A stretch of 64,000 bases of DNA from Bradyrhizobium sp. SZCCHNS1050 (lineage in GTDB: Bacteria; Pseudomonadota; Alphaproteobacteria; Rhizobiales; Xanthobacteraceae), in contig NZ_JAUETR010000001.1 of assembly GCF_032484785.1 (NCBI RefSeq), positions 1,426,001-1,490,000 of the forward strand, given 5' to 3'. The position numbers and the translations under genes are program-made. Each line of letters starts with the position of its first letter. The first letter of the stretch is position 1. The notes beneath the pieces were generated by a model. It saw only the letters and a program-made list of their open reading frames with translations. It ran no database searches and was not told the origin of the DNA. Positions 29,855 to 37,588 of this stretch are shown here, piece after piece.

Positions 29855-31207
29855 TCAGACCGCCCGGCTGTGCAGCTGCTTCGACGCGTCGAGATGCGCA
29901 TCGAACGCCGCAGCGACGCTGCGCACCAGGAACCGGGAATGCTCGCTCACCGCGAGCGTACCGCCGTTGAGCTCCACCACACCGTCGGAGATCAGCGATT
30001 GCAGCCGCGGCGCCGATCTCAGCATGTCGTCGGCGTCCGTGCCATGGCGGGTGCAGATGACGTCGAGATCCACGCCGTAGTCGCACATGATGCGCTCGAT
30101 GATGTCCGCCCGCAGGCGGTCGTCATCGGTCAGTCCATAGCCTTTCACGGTCGCGAGGCTGCCGGACGCGATCTTCTGCTCATAGGCCCGGACCTGCGGC
30201 GCGTTCTGGACATAGCCTTGCGGCAGCTGTCCGATCGCCGAGGCGCCGAAGCCGAGCAGCAGATCATTGGTATCGGTCGTGTAGCCCTGGAAATTACGAT
30301 GCAGCCGGCCTTCGCGGAACGCGATGGTCATCGGGTCCGTGGGCAAGGCGAAATGATCGAGCCCGATCTGGACGTAGCCTGCGTCCTTCAGCGCGTCAGC
30401 GATCGCGCACGCCTGATCGTAGCGTTCCAGACTGTCCGGCAACGCCGAGTCCTGAATCTTGCGCTGGTGCGTCTTGAACGATGGCACATGAGCGTAGCCG
30501 AACACGGAGAGCCGGTCGGGGCGCAGGTCGATGGCGCGCCGGACGGTGTCGAGACAGGACTCGACGCTCTGATGCGGCAGTCCGTAGATCAGGTCGAAGT
30601 TGATGCCGGCAACACCGGCCTGACGCAACCCGTTCGTGGCCGCCGCAGTCTGCTCGAAGCTCTGCACGCGGTTGATGGCCTGCTGCACCCGCGGATCGAA
30701 ACTCTGCACGCCCAGGCTGGCGCGATTGACCCCGCTCACCCCCAGCGCCGCGATCATCTCCGCCGTCAGCGTGCGCGGATCAATCTCGATGGCGATCTCC
30801 GCCGATGGCAACACGAAAAAGGAATGGCGCAGCGATCCGACGAGATCGACGAAGGACTCCGGCGCCATGATGGTCGGCGTGCCGCCGCCGAAATGAATGT
30901 GCCCGACCTGCAGCCGCCGGCCGATCTGGCGCGCCACCATGTCGACCTCGCAACGTAGTGCCGATTCGTAGACCGCAATCGGCTCGTCGCGTTTGGCGAC
31001 CATGGTGTTGCAGCCGCAATACCAGCACATCGAGCGACAGAAGGGCACGTGCAGGTACAACGATGCCGTCGCGCTTGCTGGTATCGCGCGCAGCCATTCT
31101 GCGTAGGTGGACGGGCCGACCGCGTTGGAGAAATGAGGCGCCGTGGGATAGCTGGTGTAGCGCGGGAGGCGCTCCTGTCCGTAGCATGCTGCAAGATCTG
31201 GTCTCAT
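29855..31207 (-). CDS. hemN: Oxygen-independent coproporphyrinogen III dehydrogenase
   Basis: 450 residues. It is a radical SAM enzyme with the cluster motif 'PFCRSMCWYCGC' (Cys57, Cys61, Cys64, plus Cys66), equal to the CxxxCxxC(xC) of E. coli HemN. 'FGGGTPTIM' binds SAM. The C-terminal HemN domain runs to 'LVRSVAAAFDAHLD'. It decarboxylates coproporphyrinogen III to protoporphyrinogen IX without O2, needed for haem under low oxygen. The start at 31207 has AGGAC upstream; a longer frame to 31291 runs through two FixK boxes and is rejected. Confidence 0.95.
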   Translation of the reverse strand: MRPDLAACYGQERLPRYTSYPTAPHFSNAVGPSTYAEWLRAIPASATASLYLHVPFCRSMCWYCGCNTMVAKRDEPIAVYESALRCEVDMVARQIGRRLQVGHIHFGGGTPTIMAPESFVDLVGSLRHSFFVLPSAEIAIEIDPRTLTAEMIAALGVSGVNRASLGVQSFDPRVQQAINRVQSFEQTAAATNGLRQAGVAGINFDLIYGLPHQSVESCLDTVRRAIDLRPDRLSVFGYAHVPSFKTHQRKIQDSALPDSLERYDQACAIADALKDAGYVQIGLDHFALPTDPMTIAFREGRLHRNFQGYTTDTNDLLLGFGASAIGQLPQGYVQNAPQVRAYEQKIASGSLATVKGYGLTDDDRLRADIIERIMCDYGVDLDVICTRHGTDADDMLRSAPRLQSLISDGVVELNGGTLAVSEHSRFLVRSVAAAFDAHLDASKQLHSRAV

Positions 31208-31252
31208 GTCCTGCCTGTCACCTGAGCGTGTCGACCTGGGGTTCGGAGGTTC

Positions 31253-31266
31253 TTGACACAAGGCAA
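31253..31266. promoter_or_regulatory. FixK/FNR box 1 upstream of hemN
   Basis: TTGACACAAGGCAA fits TTG(A/C)-N6-(T/G)CAA, the FixK2 consensus, with its centre 52 bases before the hemN start. Confidence 0.6.
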
Positions 31267-31277
31267 GAGGGACGACC

Positions 31278-31291
31278 TTGAGCTTTCTCAA
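31278..31291. promoter_or_regulatory. FixK/FNR box 2 upstream of hemN
   Basis: TTGAGCTTTCTCAA is an exact TTGA-N6-TCAA palindrome, the best match in the window, 71-84 bases before the hemN start. Its position fits a class II activator site for a promoter nearer the gene. Confidence 0.75.
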
Positions 31292-31348
31292 GGCGCGGCC
31301 GGCAGATACCCTGTTGGAGCAGTAGAACGCCGGTGATCACCGCGGACT

Positions 31349-31362
31349 TTGCGCTTCCTCAA
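31349..31362. promoter_or_regulatory. FixK/FNR box 3 upstream of the small membrane protein
   Basis: TTGCGCTTCCTCAA fits TTG(A/C)-N6-(T/G)CAA and lies 57 bases before the ATG of the rightward gene at 31419. It may control that gene, separately from hemN. Confidence 0.6.
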
Positions 31363-31418
31363 AGTGGCCGGCTCATTTCCCGTCATCATCGAATCATCGA
31401 CGATTCGAGGAAATCGCA

Positions 31419-31628
31419 ATGGAAGCTGTGCAACTGCTGATCCGTTCATTTGCTCTCCTCGCCGGCATCCGCGGCCATATCCCCCAGTCCGACGGCTTCG
31501 AATCGTTCCGCGACGAGTCGGGGCCGACAGGCCTGCTCGGCAACATCGCCATGTTCATGACCACGGTGTTTTGCATCGCGGCGGCAGTGGCCTTCATGGT
31601 GTTGCTGGCGGTGCGCTGGCTGAGCTGA
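31419..31628 (+). CDS. Small membrane protein in the denitrification module
   Basis: 69 residues with GAGGAAAT before the ATG. The first 40 residues are mixed ('SDGFESFRDESGPTGLLGNI'), followed by one strong helix near 44-67. No family was recognised. Its FixK-type box and its place between hemN and nirK suggest low-oxygen expression and a role linked to nitrite respiration. Confidence 0.6.
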   Translation: MEAVQLLIRSFALLAGIRGHIPQSDGFESFRDESGPTGLLGNIAMFMTTVFCIAAAVAFMVLLAVRWLS

Positions 31629-31975
31629 CGAGTTCGGGAGCCCATCGTCGATCGGTCCAGAGCTGCGCTCTGAAGCGCGCATCATAGCGCCCGCGATTCT
31701 CGTGCCGTATGGGCAAACGGACAGATCCCATCTTATCGCGTCGTCGCGCGGGACAGTCCGACCCGCTTTGCTCCGCACCCTGTCCGGCCTCCCAAGAAAC
31801 TGCGCGCCGATGCAACTCATTCGCGCGCTGCGCGGGCGCAGCCGCGCCAAATTCGCTCAAAATCCGCCGCCTGATTCCGCAATTGCGAAGTTGCTTGTTG
31901 CAGCACAAACAAGCCGAGTTCCAACGGGAGCATGGTGATTGCGGCACTACAACAGATCCAATGAAGGAGCGATCC
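31629..31975 (+). other. Gene-free region upstream of nirK
   Basis: 347 bases with no convincing gene. It holds the nirK promoter region with the TTG-N8-CAA box at 31895-31908. The distance from the box centre puts a transcription start near 31943 and a leader of about 30 bases. AAGGAG at 31963-31968 is the nirK ribosome-binding site. Confidence 0.6.
31895..31908. promoter_or_regulatory. FNR/NnrR/FixK box of nirK
   Basis: TTGTTGCAGCACAA has the TTG-N8-CAA form and closely resembles, from memory, the anaerobic box described upstream of Bradyrhizobium nirK. Confidence 0.72.
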
Positions 31976-33070
31976 ATGTTGACCCGCCGCACCGCCATGT
32001 TCAGTGCAGCCATCGCCGCGATGATGCTTGCGGCTCCCGCGATGGCCGAGGACCTCAAGCTGCCGCGCCAGAAGGTCGATCTGGTGGCTCCGCCGTTCGT
32101 GCATGCGCACGAGCAGGCGACGAAGCAGGGGCCCAAGATCATGGAGTTCAAGCTCGTGGTCCAGGAAAAGAAGATGGTGATCGACGAGAAGGGCACCACC
32201 TTCCAGGCCATGACGTTCAACGGCTCGATGCCAGGCCCGCTGATGGTGGTCCATGAGGGCGACTATGTCGAGGTGACCCTGGTCAATCCCGCGACCAACA
32301 GCATGCCGCATAACATCGACTTCCACTCCGCGACCGGAGCGCTGGGCGGCGGCGCGCTGACCCTGGTCAATCCGGGCGAACAGGTCGTGCTACGCTGGAA
32401 GGCGACGCGGACCGGCGTGTTCGTCTATCACTGCGCCCCCGGCGGACCGATGATCCCCTGGCATGTCGTCTCCGGCATGAACGGCGCCGTGATGGTGCTG
32501 CCGCGCGACGGTCTCAATGACGGCCGCGGACACGCGCTGCGCTACGATCGCGTCTACTACATCGGCGAGCAGGACCTCTACGTCCCGCGCGACGAGAAGG
32601 GAAACTTCAAGTCCTACGACTCGCCCGGCGAAGCCTATAGCGACACCGAGGAGGTCATGCGCAAGCTCACGCCGACCCATGTGGTGTTCAACGGCAAGGC
32701 CGGCGCGCTCACCGGAAAGAATGCGCTCACGGCCAATGTCGGCGAGAACGTTCTGATCGTGCACTCGCAGGCGAACCGCGACAGTCGTCCGCATCTGATC
32801 GGCGGCCACGGCGACTATGTCTGGGAGACCGGCAAATTTTCCAACGCGCCGGAGACCGGGCTCGAGACCTGGTTCATCCGGGGCGGCTCGGCAGGCGCCG
32901 CGCTCTACAAATTCCTGCAGCCCGGCATCTACGCCTACGTCACCCACAACCTGATCGAGGCGGCCAATCTCGGCGCGACGGCCCATTTCAAGGTCGAAGG
33001 CAAGTGGAATGACGACCTGATGACGCAGGTCAAGGCCCCGGCGGACATTCCGACCGGCACGACGAACTGA
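31976..33070 (+). CDS. nirK: Copper-containing nitrite reductase
   Basis: 364 residues. The signal peptide '[20 protein letters not shown]' carries a twin Arg and ends at about Ala24. Two cupredoxin domains follow. Type 1 copper ligands are His112, Cys153, His163 and Met168; type 2 ligands include His117 and His152 ('VYHCAPGG'); the catalytic Asp115 is in '[11 protein letters not shown]'. The second domain has '[10 protein letters not shown]' and the late His in '[13 protein letters not shown]'. It reduces nitrite to nitric oxide in the periplasm. AAGGAG precedes the ATG. nirV follows after a hairpin. Confidence 0.97.
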   Translation: MLTRRTAMFSAAIAAMMLAAPAMAEDLKLPRQKVDLVAPPFVHAHEQATKQGPKIMEFKLVVQEKKMVIDEKGTTFQAMTFNGSMPGPLMVVHEGDYVEVTLVNPATNSMPHNIDFHSATGALGGGALTLVNPGEQVVLRWKATRTGVFVYHCAPGGPMIPWHVVSGMNGAVMVLPRDGLNDGRGHALRYDRVYYIGEQDLYVPRDEKGNFKSYDSPGEAYSDTEEVMRKLTPTHVVFNGKAGALTGKNALTANVGENVLIVHSQANRDSRPHLIGGHGDYVWETGKFSNAPETGLETWFIRGGSAGAALYKFLQPGIYAYVTHNLIEAANLGATAHFKVEGKWNDDLMTQVKAPADIPTGTTN

Positions 33071-33078
33071 TCGGCCCT

Positions 33079-33101
33079 GGGGGCCGGCGTATCCGGCCCC
33101 C
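33079..33101 (+). other. Hairpin between nirK and nirV
   Basis: GGGGGCCGG, loop CGTAT, CCGGCCCCC, eight bases after the nirK stop and without a T run. It probably stabilises the nirK mRNA and lets only part of transcription through to nirV. Confidence 0.6.
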
Positions 33102-33121
33102 ACTCTCCTGAGTGTGCTGCC

Positions 33122-34003
33122 ATGCTGCTCGCTTTCAAGCTCAAGCTCACCATCGCCTGCGTCGTCGGATTGGCTGGCCCGACCGCAATGGCACCGATCC
33201 TTGCCGATCTGCCAAACCGCGTTGCGGACTTCGACGGCCCCGCCCTCACCGAGATCGCACCTGGTACGATCAGCTACCGCGACTCCGGTGACCATCTCCG
33301 CAGCGGGCGGCAGGCCGAAGCGCCCATCACGACGGTCCGCTTTGATCATCCGCTGACGATCATGACGAACCAGGTCAGTGCCGCGGACTACCACGCCTGC
33401 GTCGAAGCGCATGCGTGCCGCGCGCTCGATCGCAACGTTCCCATCGCCAGCGATCGCCCGGCCGTGCAGGTGAGTTGGCATGACGCGGTGGCCTACGCCG
33501 AATGGCTCTCACACCGGACCGGCCACAGCTATCGTCTGCCGACCGATACCGAGTGGGCCTATGCAGCGGGCAGCCGCTTCAAGGACGATGGCGTCTCGAT
33601 CGACGACGCCGATCCCTCCCGACGCTGGATTGCCCGCTACGAGCGGGAAGCCGCGCTGCAAGAGGACTCCGAGACGCGCGGCTTCGGCAGCTTCGGCATC
33701 AACGAGCACGGCATTGCCGACCTCGCGGGTAATGTCTGGGAGTGGACCTCGACCTGCTTCACACGCAAGATGCAGGATAGTGCAGGTCGCGTCACCAAGA
33801 CCGTCAGCAATTGCGGCGTGCGGCTGGCCGAAGGCGCGCATCGAGCCTACGTGACCGACTTCATCCGCGACGCGCGCGCCGGCGGCTGCGCCTCCGGCAC
33901 GCCACCTGCCAATCTCGGCTTCCGGCTGGTCCGCGAACAGCCCTCATGGAGCCGCAGCATGACGCAGCGTCTCAGCCGGCTCCTCGGCGCCATTCGCGCC
34001 TGA
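33122..34003 (+). CDS. nirV: NirV, formylglycine-generating-enzyme-like (SUMF1-fold) protein
   Basis: 293 residues with an N-terminal signal peptide. The FGE-sulfatase fold is visible as 'TNQVSAADYHACVEAHAC', 'VQVSWHDAVAYAEWLSHRTG', 'YRLPTDTEWAYAAG', 'IADLAGNVWEWTSTCF' and 'NLGFRLVRE'. NirV regularly accompanies nirK, and its exact task (perhaps maturation of NirK) is not settled. It is co-directional with nirK after 51 bases. Confidence 0.9.
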   Translation: MLLAFKLKLTIACVVGLAGPTAMAPILADLPNRVADFDGPALTEIAPGTISYRDSGDHLRSGRQAEAPITTVRFDHPLTIMTNQVSAADYHACVEAHACRALDRNVPIASDRPAVQVSWHDAVAYAEWLSHRTGHSYRLPTDTEWAYAAGSRFKDDGVSIDDADPSRRWIARYEREAALQEDSETRGFGSFGINEHGIADLAGNVWEWTSTCFTRKMQDSAGRVTKTVSNCGVRLAEGAHRAYVTDFIRDARAGGCASGTPPANLGFRLVREQPSWSRSMTQRLSRLLGAIRA

Positions 34004-34181
34004 CGCGGCGTGCTCAGCGTTAAGCACGCTCGACAGCAACCCATGCCGGTGCCGGATCGGCGGTGCCCTGACACTGGCACAAATGACAGTCACGCAAAAT
34101 CAACTTTCGATTGCGAGATGCAAGCTACAAACGTTAGACAATTTTCGTTGAGAGACGCGATAAGCGGACCAGGAGGCGAGT

Positions 34182-35903
34182 GTGAATTCTCGACATCCGC
34201 CGGTCTTCTTCACGTCCGACCTGCATGGTTACGGAATTGGCAACACCAGCTGGTTCGACGACGATTCGCCCCGCGCACTGGCTGGACGCTGCCTCATCGA
34301 CGCGCTCGAATATCTGCGGACGTCGCCTAAATTCGCCGCCAGGGACTGGCACGTGGTGAATGCGGGCGCGGCGCGTCTCGTGCACCAATGTCTCACGGAC
34401 GGCGCGCTGGCGCGCAAGGATATTCTCGATCGCGTGGCTCCCGCCATCGAACAGGCTTGCGCACGGATCGTCGCGAGCCGCCAATATCGCATTCCGTTCT
34501 ATGGCGACGACTTCTGGGACTGGGCCAGTGTGGTCGACGGTTTGTGCGAGGTGCAGCAGGTTTCGGTGACCGCGGCCCAGGTCGCAAGACGCGAGCTCGA
34601 CCAGTTTCGCAGGACCGTCCACATCCGCATGCCGAGCGGTCTCTCGGTCGGCGACCCCGAGCACGAATGGTTCGGACCGGCGATCGCAACACGCGCCTAT
34701 CGTCTGCTGGATTCCCGCGCATCGGGAATAGATCCCGACCTGCGCAACGAGTTGCAGGCGCAATCGCTCGAACGCATCGAGCGCGGCAGGTATCGCGGAC
34801 GGCAGGTGACGCCGTGGCAATTGAGCTGGCACTACGGTCAGGTCGTCGGCGAATTCCAGCGCGCCGCAAGCGAGCAGGCGGCCGAGCTGGCTGATTTTGC
34901 CTGGCTCGCCGTTCCGCTCGAACTTGGCAAGCGCGCCCAGGTTCTCGCGCGCATCCTGCAAGGAGCCTACGCCGTCAAGGACCGCAGGACCGTCCTGCAG
35001 GCATTGGAGGAGCTCTACCGTTGCGAGACACCCGGCCGCCCGCTCGGCCAGGGCGTGATCGGCGCCGGCATCGAGGCCTCCCTGGACGTGCTCGAAGCGC
35101 TGTGGCAGCAGCTCGATGGTCGGGAGAAGGCCAGCATCAACGCGATGCTCGACGCGCTGCGATTTCTCCATGCCAAAGCCAACACGATCGGTTTCGTGGT
35201 CGAAACGCCGGAGGATATCGAAGCCCTGGTCCAGGCCATGGGCCCGGGCACACTGATTGAACAGCGCAACGCGGCGCGCGCCATCATCAGGCATTCCTGC
35301 TTCCATGCGGTCGTGTGCCTCGGGCGATCGATGGCCGAGGTGGCGAGCGCGGCCGCAGTGGCGATCGAAGAGCATGGGGCGCAGTGGCTGATCATGCCGG
35401 GACGGGCCGAAGCACTGGGCCCGAATCTCCCGCACGCGGCCCGCGGCCCGCGATTCGTCGGCGCCGGCCCCGGTGATCTCGTCATCGCCACCGCGGTCGC
35501 GCCATTCCGGATTCAGATCAAGCTGCGCGACGCGCTCAGCATTGCCGAGCCGCCCTTGGTCGATGACAGCGGAATGATCATTCCGGCCGATCCCGAGCTT
35601 TGCCGCCTCGCGCACGAGGCCGCGGATGGCATGCTGGATGACATCGGCGTGTTCTTCGAAGGAATGACGGTGACGTGCGATGGCGACGGCACGAATGCCG
35701 AGATCTCGGCAGCGTTTCCAGGCGCGCTTGCGACGGATAACATGGCCTATGCGATGGGGCTGATCTGCCTCAGCCGCAGTGTGCCGTGTCTCATCATTCA
35801 GGGGCTGGCGGAGACCGCGCAGTCCACTGCTGCGAGCCCGCCGCGGCGAGCGGCATGCCGGCTCGCCGTCAAGGTCGCGGAGATGCTGTGCCGGCGCTGG
35901 TAG
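34182..35903 (+). CDS. 573-aa two-part protein: helical N-terminal region plus nucleosidase (MTAN/PNP)-like C-terminal domain
   Basis: The GTG start follows AGGAGG. Residues 1 to about 340 are mostly helical with many Arg, Glu and Trp residues and match no family I know. From about 345 the sequence follows the phosphorylase/MTAN fold: 'VVCLGRSMAEVASAAAVAIE' (the 'GxGxxxAA' strand-helix), 'GAGPGDLVIATAVAPF' (the GDxVI(S/A)T motif), and 'ATDNMAYAMGLICLSRSVPC' (the EMEA-helix). In MTAN enzymes the ribose-contacting EME and the catalytic Asp of 'ISD' are essential. Here the matching residues are D-N-M and Glu544 ('GLAET'). So activity is doubtful or altered. No signal peptide is seen; a stand-alone gene. 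Confidence 0.6.
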   Translation: MNSRHPPVFFTSDLHGYGIGNTSWFDDDSPRALAGRCLIDALEYLRTSPKFAARDWHVVNAGAARLVHQCLTDGALARKDILDRVAPAIEQACARIVASRQYRIPFYGDDFWDWASVVDGLCEVQQVSVTAAQVARRELDQFRRTVHIRMPSGLSVGDPEHEWFGPAIATRAYRLLDSRASGIDPDLRNELQAQSLERIERGRYRGRQVTPWQLSWHYGQVVGEFQRAASEQAAELADFAWLAVPLELGKRAQVLARILQGAYAVKDRRTVLQALEELYRCETPGRPLGQGVIGAGIEASLDVLEALWQQLDGREKASINAMLDALRFLHAKANTIGFVVETPEDIEALVQAMGPGTLIEQRNAARAIIRHSCFHAVVCLGRSMAEVASAAAVAIEEHGAQWLIMPGRAEALGPNLPHAARGPRFVGAGPGDLVIATAVAPFRIQIKLRDALSIAEPPLVDDSGMIIPADPELCRLAHEAADGMLDDIGVFFEGMTVTCDGDGTNAEISAAFPGALATDNMAYAMGLICLSRSVPCLIIQGLAETAQSTAASPPRRAACRLAVKVAEMLCRRW

Positions 35904-35911
35904 CCGCGCCC

Positions 35912-36562
35912 TCAGGCATTCTTGAGCGCGACCCGGAACTCGGCTTCGGTCTTGGCCTTGACCTCGTCGAGCGTCACGCCGTCGGCGAGCTCGATCAGGG
36001 CCATGCCGTCATTGCCGTGCTTGTCGATCGTGAACACCGCCAGATCGGTCACCACCATGTCCACCACGCGCTCGCCGGTCAGCGGCAAGGTGCACTGCTT
36101 GAGCAGCTTCGGGCCATCCTTGGCGCTGTGCTCCATGACCACGACCACGCGCTTGACGCCGGCGACGAGATCCATCGCGCCGCCCATGCCCTTCACCATC
36201 TTGCCGGGGATCATCCAGTTGGCGAGATCGCCGTTCTGGGCGACCTGCATGGCGCCGAGGATCGACAGGTCGATGTGGCCGCCGCGGACCATGGCGAAGG
36301 ATTCGGCTGACGAGAAATAGCTGGTGATCGGCAGCTCGGTAACGGTCTGCTTGCCGGCATTGATGAGGTCGGGATCCTCCTCGCCCTCATAGGGGAACGG
36401 ACCCATGCCGAGCATGCCGTTCTCGCTCTGCAGCGCGACGTCGACGCCCGGCGGAATGAAGTTGGAGACCAGCGTCGGAATGCCGATGCCGAGATTGACG
36501 TAGTAGCCGTCCCGCAGCTCCTTGGCGGCGCGCGCCGCCATCTGCTCTCGCGTCCAGGCCAT
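35912..36562 (-). CDS. scoB: 3-oxoacid CoA-transferase subunit B
   Basis: 216 residues. The catalytic glutamate is Glu47 in '[20 protein letters not shown]'. '[17 protein letters not shown]' is the CoA-binding loop. With subunit A it moves CoA from succinyl-CoA to acetoacetate or a related 3-oxoacid, so that ketone bodies, or polyhydroxybutyrate breakdown products, can be used. Its ATG overlaps the last base of subunit A's stop codon. Confidence 0.93.
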   Translation of the reverse strand: MAWTREQMAARAAKELRDGYYVNLGIGIPTLVSNFIPPGVDVALQSENGMLGMGPFPYEGEEDPDLINAGKQTVTELPITSYFSSAESFAMVRGGHIDLSILGAMQVAQNGDLANWMIPGKMVKGMGGAMDLVAGVKRVVVVMEHSAKDGPKLLKQCTLPLTGERVVDMVVTDLAVFTIDKHGNDGMALIELADGVTLDEVKAKTEAEFRVALKNA

Positions 36563-37290
36563 CAGACTTCCTCCCCGGCTGCGGCGGCGGCTTCACGTTT
36601 GCGCACGGTGCGCTGCTCGATGCGCTTGAGCGCAGTTCCGACCTGGATGATGCGCTTCACGAAGATGCCCGGCGTATGAATGTGGTCGGGATCGATCTGG
36701 CCGGCCGGCAGCAGATGCTCAACCTCCGCGACCGTCACCTTGGCCGCAGTGGCCATCATCGGATTGAAGTTGCGCGCGGTCTTGCGGTAGACGAGGTTGC
36801 CGGCAGTGTCGCCCTTCCAGGCGTGCACGATCGCCAGATCGGCAAACAGACCGCGCTCCATCAGATATTTCTCGCCGTCGAACTCCCGCACCTCCTTGCC
36901 CTCCGCGACCAGCGTGCCGACGCCGGTCTTGGTGAAGAAGGCCGGGATGCCGGCGCCGCCGGCGCGGATGCGCTCGGCCAGGGTGCCCTGCGGGCAGAAT
37001 TCGAGCTCCAGCTCGCCGGCCAGATATTGCTGGGCAAACAGCTTGTTCTCGCCGACATAGGACGAGATCATCTTCTTGATCTGCCGCGTCTCCAGCAGCC
37101 GGCTCAGGCCGATGCCGTCCACCCCGGCATTGTTGGAGATGACGGTGAGGTCCTTCACCCCGGACTCGCGAATGGCGTCGGACAGGGTTTCTGCGATGCC
37201 ACAAAGACCAAACCCACCCGACATGATGGTCATGCCGTCCTTGAGGAGGCCGGCAAGGGCGGATTTGGCGTCCGGATAGACCTTGTTCAT
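36562..37290 (-). CDS. scoA: 3-oxoacid CoA-transferase subunit A
   Basis: 242 residues. '[20 protein letters not shown]' and '[20 protein letters not shown]' are the CoA-transferase family I alpha-subunit motifs, and '[11 protein letters not shown]' forms part of the active site. It is first in the two-gene scoAB operon, with one base overlap to scoB. The 298 bases upstream, to the divergent asmA-like gene, show no gene. Confidence 0.93.
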   Translation of the reverse strand: MNKVYPDAKSALAGLLKDGMTIMSGGFGLCGIAETLSDAIRESGVKDLTVISNNAGVDGIGLSRLLETRQIKKMISSYVGENKLFAQQYLAGELELEFCPQGTLAERIRAGGAGIPAFFTKTGVGTLVAEGKEVREFDGEKYLMERGLFADLAIVHAWKGDTAGNLVYRKTARNFNPMMATAAKVTVAEVEHLLPAGQIDPDHIHTPGIFVKRIIQVGTALKRIEQRTVRKREAAAAAGEEV

Positions 37291-37588
37291 ACGGGAATGA
37301 CCTGATGGAGAGCGGCGACCGCGCGGATATCGACCGGATTATTAGGCGAAATCTTCGCAATGCGTCAATGATGCCTTCCCAACGCGCACATCCTGCTTTA
37401 GCTGTCGCACCAGCCTGCGCCTCCGTGGCGATCCGGAGTCCGGAATATCAGGGCTCCGCCGCAATCCGGCCACACCGGCGGCGTGGCCTTGAAAGCGTCA
37501 AGAAAGCGCATCAAGTTGTTGATGTTGGCAGGGGTTTTCGGCGCACCCTGCCCATCCCGCGTAACCAGCGATCCGACGATCCCAGGAC

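Noticed and set aside
34082..34150. A 22-codon frame upstream of the 573-aa gene
   Set aside because: No ribosome-binding site, poor codon use and no conservation argument.
37291..37588. A short gene on either strand between scoA and the AsmA-family gene
   Set aside because: Several short frames exist, but none has a convincing start site, helix pattern or motif; the 298 bases probably hold two divergent promoters.
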